Source: Flavobacterium tagetis (GTDB taxonomy: Bacteria; Bacteroidota; Bacteroidia; Flavobacteriales; Flavobacteriaceae). From it: a stretch of 64,000 bases of DNA. The stretch spans positions 310,001-374,000 of the forward strand of contig NZ_JAERSF010000002.1 in the NCBI RefSeq assembly GCF_016735615.1, written 5' to 3'. The position numbers were made by a program, and so were the translations under genes. The notes beneath the pieces were generated by a model, which had not been told where the DNA came from, ran no database searches, and worked only from the letters and a program-made list of their open reading frames with translations. This document shows, one piece after another, positions 41,178-50,948 of this stretch (positions are counted from its first letter, which is position 1; the number at the start of each line of letters is the position of its first letter).

Positions 41178-42047
41178 TTATCGATTACTAAAAGCAATTT
41201 CTTCTAGTGCTACGGGATCACTTATTGCTTTTGAAACCTCTTGTTTTCTCATATTGTCATTGTCACCAGTTCCTGTACTTAAAATTAACTTTTTAGGAAT
41301 AATTGGTTTTTCTTCAAAGATTGTATTGTATAATAAAACAGCCTGAAGAAATCCGCCATCATTTAAAAAATGAGGCGTATTTTGACCATAGCAAAGGTGG
41401 TCTGTACTGTTTTTTAGATAGTTGTAGCCATTTTTACCTCTATAAGCATCTTTAACAGCATCACCAATTTTCAATATCCCTGCGTTTTTTATAAAAGCAG
41501 TTGCTAAAATTGTATTTTTACGTAATTCTTTATAATAATTAGTATAGTCTGAATCTGTATAAGGCAATGGAGTCATGTTTTGGTACACATAAATTGCAAC
41601 ATCAGGACTATTTTTATGTATTTTTTCTGCAATTAGTTTTAGGTTTGATCTATATTTTTCAAGATTGGTTAATGCAATTTGAGGAGATTCCTGAAGGATT
41701 ACAAAATCATAATAATTTCCATCTTTGTCTATAGTAGAAAAATTCTGATTGGCCTCTGTTTTATTTGTATAATAAACTTTATCAAGTGGAACTCCCATTG
41801 TTATTAGCTGCTGTACATTTACATTCTTATTATTTGCATTGCACAATTCCTGAAATAATGTGGGAGCGCTAACAAAATATTCGGTTTGATTATTTCCTAT
41901 AAATAGTACGCGTGGTGGCCCTATTGCATTTGGAGCTTGCGGTTTGCTAATACCGTCGGAAGTTATGGAGTTTTCTGATGTGAAATTTTTACATGAAATA
42001 ATGAGACATGAAACAATAATACCAAGAACTAAAATGTATTTTTTCAT
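41178..42047 (-). CDS. SGNH/GDSL-like lipoprotein lacking the usual Ser
   Basis: A 289-residue lipoprotein (lipobox CLIISC). The mature N-terminal block PRVLFIGNNQTEYFV aligns with the SGNH hydrolase Block I (LFIGNSYT), but the catalytic Ser is Asn. Later parts match: YDFVILQESPQ (block II), and DHLCYGQNTPHFLNDGGFLQ with YNTIFEEKP (block V; D..H with His replaced or displaced). So the fold seems kept while the nucleophile is gone. It could be a carbohydrate- or ester-binding protein. Loss of catalysis is inferred. Confidence 0.6.
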   Translation of the reverse strand: MKKYILVLGIIVSCLIISCKNFTSENSITSDGISKPQAPNAIGPPRVLFIGNNQTEYFVSAPTLFQELCNANNKNVNVQQLITMGVPLDKVYYTNKTEANQNFSTIDKDGNYYDFVILQESPQIALTNLEKYRSNLKLIAEKIHKNSPDVAIYVYQNMTPLPYTDSDYTNYYKELRKNTILATAFIKNAGILKIGDAVKDAYRGKNGYNYLKNSTDHLCYGQNTPHFLNDGGFLQAVLLYNTIFEEKPIIPKKLILSTGTGDNDNMRKQEVSKAISDPVALEEIAFSNR

Positions 42048-42143
42048 TGTTGATTTTCTATTAAAAAAAAGATTTGCAAATCTCTCTTTAACGCATAATC
42101 ACATCAGCCTTAATAAGACTTAAAAATGTCAATTTAGGACAAA

Positions 42144-42177
42144 AAAAATCACCTTATAAAGTATAAGATGATTTTTA
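42144..42177. terminator. Hairpin with A/T flanks
   Basis: Stem AAAATCACCTTATA with TATAAGATGATTTT (one mismatch), T-run to the right and A-run to the left. Lies between the SGNH-like gene and the 117-residue gene and can end the latter. Confidence 0.65.
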
Positions 42178-42193
42178 GGAAAAGATTTTGAAA

Positions 42194-42547
42194 CTATATC
42201 AAATATGATAGTTTTAATTGTGGCGTATAAACAGGCATATTGTTGTCTAAATCTTTTAATATAGTATCAGTGTAATCTTTTCCGCCTTTCATTAGATAAA
42301 ATAACGATTTGGCAATATAAATTGGGGCAAAAGGGAAAATATGACAGCTTAGCGATAAATTTAGAAAAAAGTGTTTTAAGGCATATTTGAATGTGCCTTC
42401 ATTTGGGCGTATAAAATAAATATTTGGTTCCTTAATCCTTTTTACCATTTCAGAAATAATGAAAGGAAACATTATAAATTTCCCTCCTTGTTGAATTAAA
42501 ACGTTTATTTCAAACATTGTAAGACCTTCTATATTATTTGTTTTCAT
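42194..42547 (-). CDS. Hypothetical protein, 117 aa
   Basis: A soluble or membrane-associated protein with one or two amphipathic helical segments. The phrases IQQGGKFIMFPFIIS, YFIRPNEGTF and LMKGGKDYTDTIL resemble a small family seen in flavobacteria and Chryseobacterium near lipoproteins (pattern GGKFV.F...S, KGGKDVT). I know no function. It stands alone with a terminator after it. Confidence 0.5.
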   Translation of the reverse strand: MKTNNIEGLTMFEINVLIQQGGKFIMFPFIISEMVKRIKEPNIYFIRPNEGTFKYALKHFFLNLSLSCHIFPFAPIYIAKSLFYLMKGGKDYTDTILKDLDNNMPVYTPQLKLSYLI

Positions 42548-42690
42548 AATAGTTTAGTTTTAAACATTTATAAAAAAATGGGGCTTAATTCTACTGCAAA
42601 ATAAAGGCGAATTTCAAATTGTAATTACCTTTAAAAGCTTAAAAAATAGCATTTTAAGGTATTTTTGTTATTGGTGATAAAAATAATAAA

Positions 42691-42727
42691 GAGAGGATTT
42701 ATCAAACCAAATTTGATAAATCCTCTC
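42691..42727 (-). terminator. Terminator of L,D-transpeptidase gene
   Basis: Stem GAGAGGATTTATCAAA (42691-42706) with TTTGATAAATCCTCTC (42712-42727), 16 bp perfect. Confidence 0.8.
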
Positions 42728-42746
42728 TTAGAATTATTAGCGTAAA

Positions 42747-44321
42747 TTATTGATTTACAATTACAGCGTCGGGAAGCGTTTCTCCATTTGGATTGGCGTC
42801 TTTTTCGTAAACATCTTGAAAGAATCCAATTTCGCCTTTGTCATTTACCAATGAAGTAAAATAAGTAATGAAAATTGGCACTTTTTTAGACAGCTTAAAA
42901 CTATTTTCTACTTTACCCGCCATAGCTTTGTCGATTTTTGCCTGAGTCCATTCTGGATAATCTTTCAGCATGGCTACGGCTAGTTCTTTAGCCATTTTCA
43001 CGTTAATGCATCCGTGGCTAAAAGTTCTTTTTTCAAAATCGAATAAAGTTTTAGATGGGGTATCGTGCATGTAAATATCATCAGAATTCGGAAACATGAA
43101 TTTTACTAATCCTAAAGAATTATCTGGTCCTGGTTTTTGTCTTACTTGTCCGTTAACCATCTCCATATTTTTTTCTGCAAGATAATTTGGGTCTGCAGCA
43201 ATTTTAGATCTTAATTCATTTTGTACAATACTTTGCGGTACTGTCCAATACGGACTAAAAACGATTCGGTCAATTTCGCCATTAAAAATGGTGGTTTTAG
43301 TTAAAGGCGCTCCAACGAATACAGGCGAAGTCAATTGAACTTTTCCGTTTTTTACATAAATCAATTCATAAGAAGGTACATTTACCAATACATACTCGTC
43401 GCTAGCAGCAATTAAAGCCGAAATTTCACGGCATCTTTCCATGTTAAGTTTTAAAGTAGCAACTTTATCTTCAAGCGGAATATTCATTTCGTTAATGTGT
43501 TCTTCAGCCAAAATATAATTAGGTTTAAATCCGTTGCGGACTTTATATTTCATTACAGCATCCATCAATTCACGATCATAAACATTGCTTTTAGAATCGC
43601 TTTTTAAATCTCCTAATAAATATAAACGAGTTCTAACTTGTGCAATAGTGCTTGAAACTGCATCTGGACGTAAATCTTTATATGGAAATTCTTCTGGAAC
43701 AATAGGTTTGTATTTGCTTGACTTTTCTAATCTTTTGTATTTTTTCAGAACATCTTGCAATTTGTAATATTGATCGTATTCTACTTTTGCATTTGCATCA
43801 ACTGTAGCGGTTTCTTCTATAGTACTATAGTTTAAGAAATCTTTCAGCATAGCATCATAAGCTAGTTTTTTCTTATCAGCATTACTTTTTTTAGTGTACA
43901 ATACATACAATGAACTTAAAAGCATATCTGCATCAGTTTGAGAAAGAATACTTTTGTCTGATGAAGAACTAAATAATTGGTCAATTTCTTTTTGGTAAGG
44001 AATGACCAAATCATTTGTTTTTTTTGCTTTTTCATACAAAACAGATCCAAATTCGCTGATTTCGTCCTCGTCAAACCAAATAGTTCCAAGAGTTCTGTTT
44101 TTGTACAACGACATGACATCTGATTTGTATTTTTTCAAGTCTGAATATCTTTTAAAGAAGTCGTTCGAAATTTCGTTTACATCATTTTGATTGTTGTAAA
44201 CGGTTAAATGATTTGAAGCTTTTGTATTCTTATATGTAAAATTACTTTTTTCAATTTTGTTAAAAGAAAATACAAAAAAACTCAAACCTAAAATTACGGT
44301 GAATGAATAAAATGTTCTCAT
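42747..44321 (-). CDS. L,D-transpeptidase (YcbB-like)
   Basis: A 524-residue envelope enzyme that makes 3-3 cross-links in peptidoglycan or attaches proteins to it. It has an N-terminal signal, a helical scaffold (about 50-220), a peptidoglycan-binding-like stretch (about 225-275, VRTRLYLLGDLKSD, ELMDAVMKYKVRNG), and the YkuD catalytic domain (about 310-470). Catalytic His and Cys are in IYMHDTP (His419) and SHGCINVKMA (His436, Cys438). Length and layout match the E. coli YcbB type. The gene stands alone. Confidence 0.88.
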   Translation of the reverse strand: MRTFYSFTVILGLSFFVFSFNKIEKSNFTYKNTKASNHLTVYNNQNDVNEISNDFFKRYSDLKKYKSDVMSLYKNRTLGTIWFDEDEISEFGSVLYEKAKKTNDLVIPYQKEIDQLFSSSSDKSILSQTDADMLLSSLYVLYTKKSNADKKKLAYDAMLKDFLNYSTIEETATVDANAKVEYDQYYKLQDVLKKYKRLEKSSKYKPIVPEEFPYKDLRPDAVSSTIAQVRTRLYLLGDLKSDSKSNVYDRELMDAVMKYKVRNGFKPNYILAEEHINEMNIPLEDKVATLKLNMERCREISALIAASDEYVLVNVPSYELIYVKNGKVQLTSPVFVGAPLTKTTIFNGEIDRIVFSPYWTVPQSIVQNELRSKIAADPNYLAEKNMEMVNGQVRQKPGPDNSLGLVKFMFPNSDDIYMHDTPSKTLFDFEKRTFSHGCINVKMAKELAVAMLKDYPEWTQAKIDKAMAGKVENSFKLSKKVPIFITYFTSLVNDKGEIGFFQDVYEKDANPNGETLPDAVIVNQ

Positions 44322-44612
44322 TTTTTTAATTTTTACGTTATTACTTTTCTACGTAAGTTTTTAGTAAAAATTTGGGGCTTTTCTACAATGCTAAATTACT
44401 ATTGGAGTAGTCAAAACATGTTTCCTGATTTTATTTAAATGTTGCGAAATTGCCATGTCTTTAAGTTTTCTTTAACTATATCAATTAGTTACGTAATTTG
44501 TTACCCTATAAGGTCACGAAATCGATTTATTTTTGTTAACATAAAGCTATTGTCTTAATCAAATATTAAAATATTTTGTACATTGGTCGCTTAAAATTAT
44601 CATATTCATAAA

Positions 44613-47600
44613 ATGGAACAACAAATACCATATATTCCTAAAAATAAAGTAAGAATTGTTACTGCAGCTTCGCTTTTTGACGGACATGATGCAGCCATAA
44701 ATATTATGCGACGCATTATCCAGTCTACGGGTGTTGAGGTAATACATTTGGGTCACGACAGAAGTGTTGAAGAAGTGGTAAATACCGCGATTCAAGAAGA
44801 TGCCAATGCAATTGCCATGACTTCTTATCAAGGTGGGCACAACGAATACTTTAAATATATGTATGATTTGCTTCGCGAAAAAGGAGCAGGTCACATTAAA
44901 ATCTTCGGAGGTGGAGGTGGTGTAATTCTTCCAAGTGAAATTTCAGAATTGCATGAATATGGTATTACAAGAATTTATTCTCCAGATGATGGACGTTCTC
45001 TTGGTTTGCAAGGAATGATTAACGATTTGGTACAGCGTGCTGATTTTCCTATTGGAGATAAATTAAATGGAGAAATCGATCATATCGAAAATAAAGTGCC
45101 AACTGCAATTGCACGTTTAATTTCGGCTGCAGAAAACTTCCATGAAATTGCAAAACCAGTTTTTGATAAAATTCACGAAAGCAATGCCACTTCTAAAATT
45201 CCAGTTTTAGGAATTACAGGAACGGGTGGAGCAGGAAAATCTTCTTTAGTAGATGAATTAGTTCGTCGCTTTTTGATTGATTTCCCAGAAAAAACTATCG
45301 GATTAATTTCTGTCGATCCTTCAAAGAGAAAAACAGGAGGAGCACTTTTAGGAGACAGAATCCGTATGAATGCTATTAATAACCCTCGTGTATATATGCG
45401 TTCGCTGGCAACACGTCAGTCGAATTTGGCTTTATCTAAATATGTGGCCGAAGCTATTCAGGTTTTAAAAGCAGCAAAATACGATTTGATTATTTTAGAA
45501 ACTTCAGGAATTGGTCAGTCTGATACCGAAATTATGGATCATTCTGATGTATCCTTATATGTAATGACACCTGAGTTTGGAGCGGCAACACAATTGGAAA
45601 AAATCGACATGCTTGATTTTGCCGATTTAGTAGCTTTAAATAAATTTGATAAACGTGGAGCATTGGATGCTTTACGCGATGTTAAAAAACAATATCAAAG
45701 AAACCATAATCTTTGGGAGAAAAGCCCAGACGAAATGCCCGTTTTCGGAACGATTGCTTCGCAGTTTAACGATCCTGGAATGAACACGCTTTACAAAGCG
45801 ATTATGGATAAAGTGGTTGAAAAAACGGCTTCAGATTTGAAATCGACTTTTACAATTACTAAAGAAATGAGCGAGAAAATCTTCGTGATTCCGCCACACA
45901 GAACACGTTATTTATCTGAAATTGCAGAGAATAATAGAAGTTATGATGAAACTGCACTTTCACAGCAAAAAGTAGCGCAGAAATTATACGGAATTTTCAA
46001 AACCATTGAATCAGTTTCTGGGAAAGTGCCACAAATCAATAAAGCGGGAATTGATGATTCGACTGTTTTACCAAGCGGCATTCAAGAGCACGACGAAAAC
46101 AGAATCTTTTTAAATCTTTTACTGAATCAATTCGATAAAGTAAAAATGGATTTAGATCCGTACAATTGGGAAATTATCTTGAATTGGGATGAAAAAGTAG
46201 CGAAATATAAAAATCCAGTTTACTCCTTTAAAGTTCGCGATAAAGAAATCAAGATTGCCACGCACTCTGAAAGTTTATCGCATTTGCAGATTCCGAAAAT
46301 TGCTTTGCCTAAATATGAAGGTTGGGGTGATATTCTGCGTTGGAATTTACAAGAAAACGTTCCTGGAGAATTTCCTTTTGCTTCGGGATTATATCCGTTT
46401 AAACGTGAAGGCGAAGATCCGTCAAGAATGTTTGCCGGCGAGGGCGGACCAGAAAGAACCAACAAACGTTTTCATTATGTAAGTTCGGGAATGCCTGCAA
46501 AACGTCTTTCAACAGCTTTCGACAGCGTTACTTTATATGGAAATGATCCAGATTTGCGTCCAGATATTTATGGAAAAATTGGAAATGCGGGGGTTTCAAT
46601 CTGCTGTTTAGATGACGCTAAAAAACTATATTCAGGTTTTGATTTAGTTCATGCTTTGACTTCGGTAAGTATGACGATTAATGGACCTGCGCCAATGTTG
46701 TTAGGTTTCTTTATGAATGCGGCAATTGATCAGCAATGTGAGATTTACATCAAAGCAAATGATTTAGAAAAAGAAGTTGAAGCAAAAATCAATAAATTAT
46801 ACAAAGAAAAAGGAATCGAAAGACCAAGATACCAAGGTGATTTGCCAGACGGAAACAACGGTTTAGGATTAATGCTTTTAGGCGTTACCGGAGATGAAGT
46901 TTTACCTTTAGAAGTGTATAATGAAATAAAAGTCAAAACATTATCACAAGTTCGTGGAACGGTTCAAGCCGATATTTTAAAAGAAGATCAGGCGCAAAAT
47001 ACTTGTATTTTCTCAACCGAATTTGCTTTGCGTTTAATGGGCGACGTTCAGGAATATTTTATTACTAAAAACGTTCGTAATTTCTATTCGGTTTCGATTT
47101 CAGGATATCATATTGCAGAGGCAGGAGCAAACCCAATTACGCAATTGGCATTTACGCTTTCAAATGGTTTTACTTACGTGGAGTATTATTTGAGCCGCGG
47201 AATGAACATCAACGATTTTGGTCCGAATTTATCATTCTTCTTCTCAAATGGAGTAGATCCAGAATATTCTGTAATTGGTCGTGTGGCACGTAAAATTTGG
47301 GCAAAAGCCATGAAAAACAAATACGGAGCCAACGAAAGAGCGCAAATGCTGAAATATCATATTCAGACTTCAGGACGTTCATTGCACGCACAGGAAATTG
47401 ATTTTAATGATATTAGAACAACTTTACAGGCTTTATATGCCATTTATGATAACTGTAATTCATTGCATACCAACGCTTACGATGAAGCGATTACAACACC
47501 AACAGAAGAATCTGTACGTCGTGCAATGGCGATTCAGCTGATTATTAATAAAGAATTAGGTCTAGCGAAAAACGAAAACCCAATTCAAGGTTCGTTCATC

Positions 47601-48053
47601 ATCGAAGAATTAACCGATTTAGTGGAAGCTGCGGTTCTTCAAGAATTCGACAGAATTACGGAAAGAGGAGGAGTTCTAGGCGCAATGGAAACGATGTACC
47701 AAAGATCTAAAATTCAGGAAGAAAGTTTGTATTACGAAACCTTAAAACACAACGGCGATTTCCCAATTGTAGGCGTAAATACTTTCCTGAGTTCAAAAGG
47801 TTCGCCAACGGTAATTCCGGCAGAAGTTATTCGTGCTACTGAAGAAGAAAAGCTATACCAGATTACGATGCTGGATAACCTGCACAATTTCCACAAAGCA
47901 AAAGTAAACGAACATTTAAATACGTTACAGCAAGCCGCTATTAAAAACGAAAATTTATTCGATCATTTAATGGAAGCTACAAAGGTTTGTTCTTTAGGGC
48001 AGATTACTTCGGCGTTGTTTGAAGTGGGTGGGCAGTATAGAAGGAATATGTAG
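44613..48053 (+). CDS. icmF: Fused isobutyryl-CoA mutase (IcmF)
   Basis: A 1146-residue B12 enzyme with three parts. Residues 12-140 are the cobalamin-binding domain, with DGHDAAIN (His25 as lower ligand) and SYQGGHNEY. Residues 195-420 are a MeaB-like GTPase chaperone (P-loop GTGGAGKSS at 203-211). A linker and the substrate TIM barrel (about 560-1146) follow with [17 protein letters not shown] and [20 protein letters not shown]. IcmF interconverts isobutyryl- and n-butyryl-CoA, and in some species also longer branched acyl-CoAs; the substrate cannot be fixed from sequence. It is common in Bacteroidetes for branched-chain amino acid breakdown. Confidence 0.93.
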   Translation: MEQQIPYIPKNKVRIVTAASLFDGHDAAINIMRRIIQSTGVEVIHLGHDRSVEEVVNTAIQEDANAIAMTSYQGGHNEYFKYMYDLLREKGAGHIKIFGGGGGVILPSEISELHEYGITRIYSPDDGRSLGLQGMINDLVQRADFPIGDKLNGEIDHIENKVPTAIARLISAAENFHEIAKPVFDKIHESNATSKIPVLGITGTGGAGKSSLVDELVRRFLIDFPEKTIGLISVDPSKRKTGGALLGDRIRMNAINNPRVYMRSLATRQSNLALSKYVAEAIQVLKAAKYDLIILETSGIGQSDTEIMDHSDVSLYVMTPEFGAATQLEKIDMLDFADLVALNKFDKRGALDALRDVKKQYQRNHNLWEKSPDEMPVFGTIASQFNDPGMNTLYKAIMDKVVEKTASDLKSTFTITKEMSEKIFVIPPHRTRYLSEIAENNRSYDETALSQQKVAQKLYGIFKTIESVSGKVPQINKAGIDDSTVLPSGIQEHDENRIFLNLLLNQFDKVKMDLDPYNWEIILNWDEKVAKYKNPVYSFKVRDKEIKIATHSESLSHLQIPKIALPKYEGWGDILRWNLQENVPGEFPFASGLYPFKREGEDPSRMFAGEGGPERTNKRFHYVSSGMPAKRLSTAFDSVTLYGNDPDLRPDIYGKIGNAGVSICCLDDAKKLYSGFDLVHALTSVSMTINGPAPMLLGFFMNAAIDQQCEIYIKANDLEKEVEAKINKLYKEKGIERPRYQGDLPDGNNGLGLMLLGVTGDEVLPLEVYNEIKVKTLSQVRGTVQADILKEDQAQNTCIFSTEFALRLMGDVQEYFITKNVRNFYSVSISGYHIAEAGANPITQLAFTLSNGFTYVEYYLSRGMNINDFGPNLSFFFSNGVDPEYSVIGRVARKIWAKAMKNKYGANERAQMLKYHIQTSGRSLHAQEIDFNDIRTTLQALYAIYDNCNSLHTNAYDEAITTPTEESVRRAMAIQLIINKELGLAKNENPIQGSFIIEELTDLVEAAVLQEFDRITERGGVLGAMETMYQRSKIQEESLYYETLKHNGDFPIVGVNTFLSSKGSPTVIPAEVIRATEEEKLYQITMLDNLHNFHKAKVNEHLNTLQQAAIKNENLFDHLMEATKVCSLGQITSALFEVGGQYRRNM

Positions 48054-48077
48054 AATTTAAAAAATTCTAGTGAACTG

Positions 48078-48110
48078 AAAAAGCATTTGATTATTAATCA
48101 AATGCTTTTT
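48078..48110 (+). terminator. Terminator of icmF
   Basis: Stem AAAAAGCATTTGATT (48078-48092) with AATCAAATGCTTTTT (48096-48110), then a long T-run. Confidence 0.85.
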
Positions 48111-48219
48111 TTTTTTTGATAATTATTAGAACTTTATCGAGTATTTGAACCTTATATCGACTAATTTTTTTGATAATAAATATAAGTCTTAACTTGTTAA
48201 TTATTAAAGTGTTTGTTAT

Positions 48220-48900
48220 ATGGAAAAGATTACAGTAAATAAATTAATTGACTTCAGAAGAAAATCTGATAAAACAAGATTAACTTTTATAAATAATATT
48301 AATAAAGCAGAAATTGCTACTCCTGAAGATGGCGGAGGAGGTGATTATTGGGTAAGTTGTGTTAGTGCAATAAATCGTATTTTTAAAACGGATGATACTG
48401 GATTTATTGAAGAAAAAATAAATTACTTATATAACAAAATCAATGAAACGGAAGATTTAAAAACTAAAAATAGGTTTCAAAAAAATATTGATATTTTGCA
48501 TGTATTTGAAGATTTTGATTATAAACATTTAAAACCAACTGACGAATTGAATTTTCTCAAAAATTCTAATTCTAAATCCTTGATTACAATTAATGGGGTT
48601 TCGATTGAATTAAAACCAACTCATATATTTACATACAATAATTTGGATTTTAAGGAAATTGGGGCTGTATGGTTTATTGTAAAAAAAGATGGCTTTAAAC
48701 ATGGAGAATTAGGAATGTTCTGCGATATTATGTATAGATATTTAAGTGCAACATATTCTAACAAATTTAAGGTTAATCCTGAAAATTGTATTGCAGTGGA
48801 TTTATTTAATGGATACGATGTTAACTACTCTCAAATTATTAAAAATGAGATTCCACATTTGCTTGATAATACAATTGATGATCTTAAAAAGTTACTTTAA
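48220..48900 (+). CDS. Hypothetical protein, first gene of a three-gene cassette, 226 aa
   Basis: A soluble protein without a signal. Noted parts: a Gly-rich turn PEDGGGGDYWVSCVSA (about 35-50), IELKPTHIFTYNNLDFKEIG and GELGMFCDIMYRYLSATYSNKF (about 160-190). I cannot assign a family. The low GC and codon use resemble other accessory genes in the window. It lies 27 nt upstream of a two-helix membrane protein and the three genes look like one operon. Neighbours downstream (XRE, DUF262 pair) suggest a defence context; function unknown. Confidence 0.5.
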   Translation: MEKITVNKLIDFRRKSDKTRLTFINNINKAEIATPEDGGGGDYWVSCVSAINRIFKTDDTGFIEEKINYLYNKINETEDLKTKNRFQKNIDILHVFEDFDYKHLKPTDELNFLKNSNSKSLITINGVSIELKPTHIFTYNNLDFKEIGAVWFIVKKDGFKHGELGMFCDIMYRYLSATYSNKFKVNPENCIAVDLFNGYDVNYSQIIKNEIPHLLDNTIDDLKKLL

Positions 48901-48927
48901 TATTGAAGCTTAATCTGATTTTAATTT

Positions 48928-49470
48928 ATGGAAGAAAATATTGTTGAAGAAGTTGATCAAGGATGGATTGATTATAGAAATTCTGTCATTGATAATAAAA
49001 GCAAAAGCCAAGATGATTTTGAAAAATATATAAACTTAATAGCTTCAGGAGGAATTGTTCTTTCACTAACTTTCTTAGAAAAAATTGTTTCATTGGAAAA
49101 GGCAGTATGCAAGTCACTGATTGTAATAGGGATGTATTTGATGGTTTTTACTTTACTTTCTAATTTATATTCTCATTATAAATCAATATTAGATTCTGAT
49201 GCAACAATAAGGGATATTGACAAAAAGAAGTTTAAGAAGATCTTTAAGAAAATTGAAAAAAGAAATAGAGTGATTAATGTTTTAAATAAAATTTCTATAT
49301 GGGCATTAATACTTGGTATTTTTTCATTAGTGACATTTGTAACAATTAATATATATCATATGAGCGATAAGCAAAAAACAACTCCACCGCCAAAACCAGC
49401 TACAGAAGAAAAAGGAAGAACGATTACTCCACCAGCTTTTAAGCCTTCAAATACGCTACCTAAAAAATAA
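48928..49470 (+). CDS. Two-helix membrane protein with proline-rich tail, 180 aa
   Basis: An acidic N-terminal helical segment is followed by two membrane helices (about 40-65 and 66-90) and, after a long charged helical segment, a third one (about 126-147). The tail (about 150-180) is proline- and lysine-rich with KGRTITPPAFKPSNTLP. Its layout recalls SLATT-type or other small effector membrane proteins of accessory islands; I cannot confirm this. The tail motif GRTI..P recurs in the 48-residue protein encoded next. Confidence 0.5.
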   Translation: MEENIVEEVDQGWIDYRNSVIDNKSKSQDDFEKYINLIASGGIVLSLTFLEKIVSLEKAVCKSLIVIGMYLMVFTLLSNLYSHYKSILDSDATIRDIDKKKFKKIFKKIEKRNRVINVLNKISIWALILGIFSLVTFVTINIYHMSDKQKTTPPPKPATEEKGRTITPPAFKPSNTLPKK

Positions 49471-49473
49471 GTT

Positions 49474-49620
49474 ATGAGTAAAAAAATAAACAAATCTCTA
49501 AATGATTCATTAAAATCTATTACAAAAATAAATATAGGTGATAAAATTACAGCTGGTAGAACCATTCAAACACCTTCAAGTACATTAAAACCTGTAATAA
49601 AGCCAAAAGAGAAAAAATAA
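49474..49620 (+). CDS. 48-aa basic protein at end of cassette
   Basis: ATG at 49474, TAA at 49618-49620, 3 nt after the stop of the membrane protein gene. It starts MSKKINKSLNDSLKSITKIN and ends in a Pro/Lys-rich tail (KPVIKPKEKK) with AGRTIQTPSSTLKP. The tail resembles that of the membrane protein upstream (KGRTITPPAFKP), so the two may share a binding partner. Coding status is supported by position and spacing. Confidence 0.45.
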   Translation: MSKKINKSLNDSLKSITKINIGDKITAGRTIQTPSSTLKPVIKPKEKK

Positions 49621-49677
49621 GTTCAATTCGCTAGTGTGAGCACAATTATTTTGAACACAAAGTTTATCCTCTCCAGT

Positions 49678-49785
49678 TTGTCATTTCGACCGAAGGGAGA
49701 AATCTTCGCAAGAAACTCTACAAAGATTGGGAATAATCTGTGCGGAGCTACTTGCGAAGATTTCTCCCTTCGGTCGAAATGACAA
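49678..49785. repeat. Perfect 35-bp inverted repeat
   Basis: Arms 49678-49712 and 49751-49785 (core CATTTCGACCGAAGGGAGAA) pair along 35 bp around a 38-nt loop. It lies between two convergent units and probably ends both. GC content is far above its surroundings, typical of mobile REP-like flavobacterial repeats. Confidence 0.8.
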
Positions 49786-49867
49786 GATTGGGTAAAACTT
49801 TGCGACTTAGCACCTTTGCGAGATTTTTTAGCATTAGAACTTTTGTCTTTGCATCTCAAAATAGAAA

Positions 49868-50182
49868 TCATTCAACAGCCTCCCCAACAAACCCCAAAAA
49901 CTCCATTTCATCCATAGGAAACAAATTCAGAATCGTTTCCAAAATCAATGAAACATTAATAGTTGCACTTTTATCTTTTTTAGAAAAGTTATGCATGTCA
50001 TTATCAAGCGCCAGAATACATAATTTAAGCAAATCGGTGATGAGACAGCCAAGTTCTAAATAATTGACCACTTTAAATTGTGCGGTATACGAATTGGCTT
50101 CATTGGTTGGTTTTAGCGTTGTAAAATACTGAGCAGTTAATTTTTGAAGTTTTTGCAGTTTTTCTGTTTGGTTCGTTTCCAT
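49868..50182 (-). CDS. Uncharacterised small helical protein, 104 aa
   Basis: Related to the 111-residue protein at 18681: YFTTLKPTNEANSYTAQFKV, LITDLLKLCILAL, and NVSLILETILNLFPMDEMEFL match YFSKLKPEPKEINSYTIPLKV, MVSDLLKASIILL and NVMTLLEIALQLLPEDEMELL. It is divergent from the XRE gene at 50374, as the other copy is from 18338, so regulator and small protein form a repeated module. Function unknown; the pairing would fit a toxin-antitoxin or regulatory pair but there is no direct evidence. Confidence 0.6.
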   Translation of the reverse strand: METNQTEKLQKLQKLTAQYFTTLKPTNEANSYTAQFKVVNYLELGCLITDLLKLCILALDNDMHNFSKKDKSATINVSLILETILNLFPMDEMEFLGFVGEAVE

Positions 50183-50373
50183 AAGGCGTATATTTTTAAA
50201 TGATTTACAATTTGATTTTTATAAATTTTATATAAGAAAAATTGTACTTTTGTTTGATTTGGCGAAGGAAGAAATAGATTGTATTTTACCAAACCGATTT
50301 TGCGGGTATCGTACTGTACTAAATTAGTTTGTTACTCGTGGAAGTTTTCACACTTAATTATTATCTTTGAATT

Positions 50374-50796
50374 ATGAGCACACTAACAAAACCAAATCAT
50401 ATAGGGCGAAAAATAAGCCGTATTCGTGAACTTCGTGATATGAAACAGGAAGCTTTGGCGCAGGCTTTGGGAATAAGTCAGCAAACAATTTCGGCTATTG
50501 AAAATAGTGAAACTATTGAAGAAGATAGACTTTCTGAAATAGCAAAAGCACTTGGTGTAACAGTTGATGCAATTAAAAGTTTTTCAGAAGAAGGTATGAT
50601 TAATTATTTTAATACTTTTAATGAAACTGTTTCAAATAGTAGTTTTGGAAATGGAGCGTGTAATAATGAATGTACTTTCAATCCATTAGATAAATTAATG
50701 GAAACGGTAGAAGAAAATAAAAAGCTTTACGAGCGTTTGCTTCAGTCGGAAAAAGATAAAATTGAGTATTTAGAAAAATTGCTAAATCAGAAATAA
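50374..50796 (+). CDS. XRE-family HTH regulator with coiled-coil tail
   Basis: A 140-residue protein with HTH_3 domain at residues 12-66 (ISRIRELRDMKQEALAQALGI, SQQTISAIENSE, LSEIAKALGVTVDAI). A Cys-containing linker (GACNNECTFN) is followed by a short coiled-coil tail (about 108-140). A TATCTTTG promoter element ends only 4 nt before the ATG, so the message may be leaderless. It is divergent from the 104-residue gene and lies upstream of the DUF262 pair, which it may control. Confidence 0.8.
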   Translation: MSTLTKPNHIGRKISRIRELRDMKQEALAQALGISQQTISAIENSETIEEDRLSEIAKALGVTVDAIKSFSEEGMINYFNTFNETVSNSSFGNGACNNECTFNPLDKLMETVEENKKLYERLLQSEKDKIEYLEKLLNQK

Positions 50797-50817
50797 GATC
50801 TCTTAGTTGTAGAAAAC

Positions 50818-50845
50818 AGAAGCCTTTCAGAAATGAAAGGCTTCT
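50818..50845 (+). terminator. Terminator after XRE gene
   Basis: Stem AGAAGCCTTTCA (50818-50829) with TGAAAGGCTTCT (50834-50845), then a short T-run. It separates the regulator from the DUF262 pair. Confidence 0.8.
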
Positions 50846-50948
50846 TTATTAGTTTTTATTCTAGAAATAAGGAAAACCGTAAATGACTTGGTGAATTATT
50901 TTATTATTTTGACTTCGAAATCTTCCATAATAAAAATTTGATAAATTA

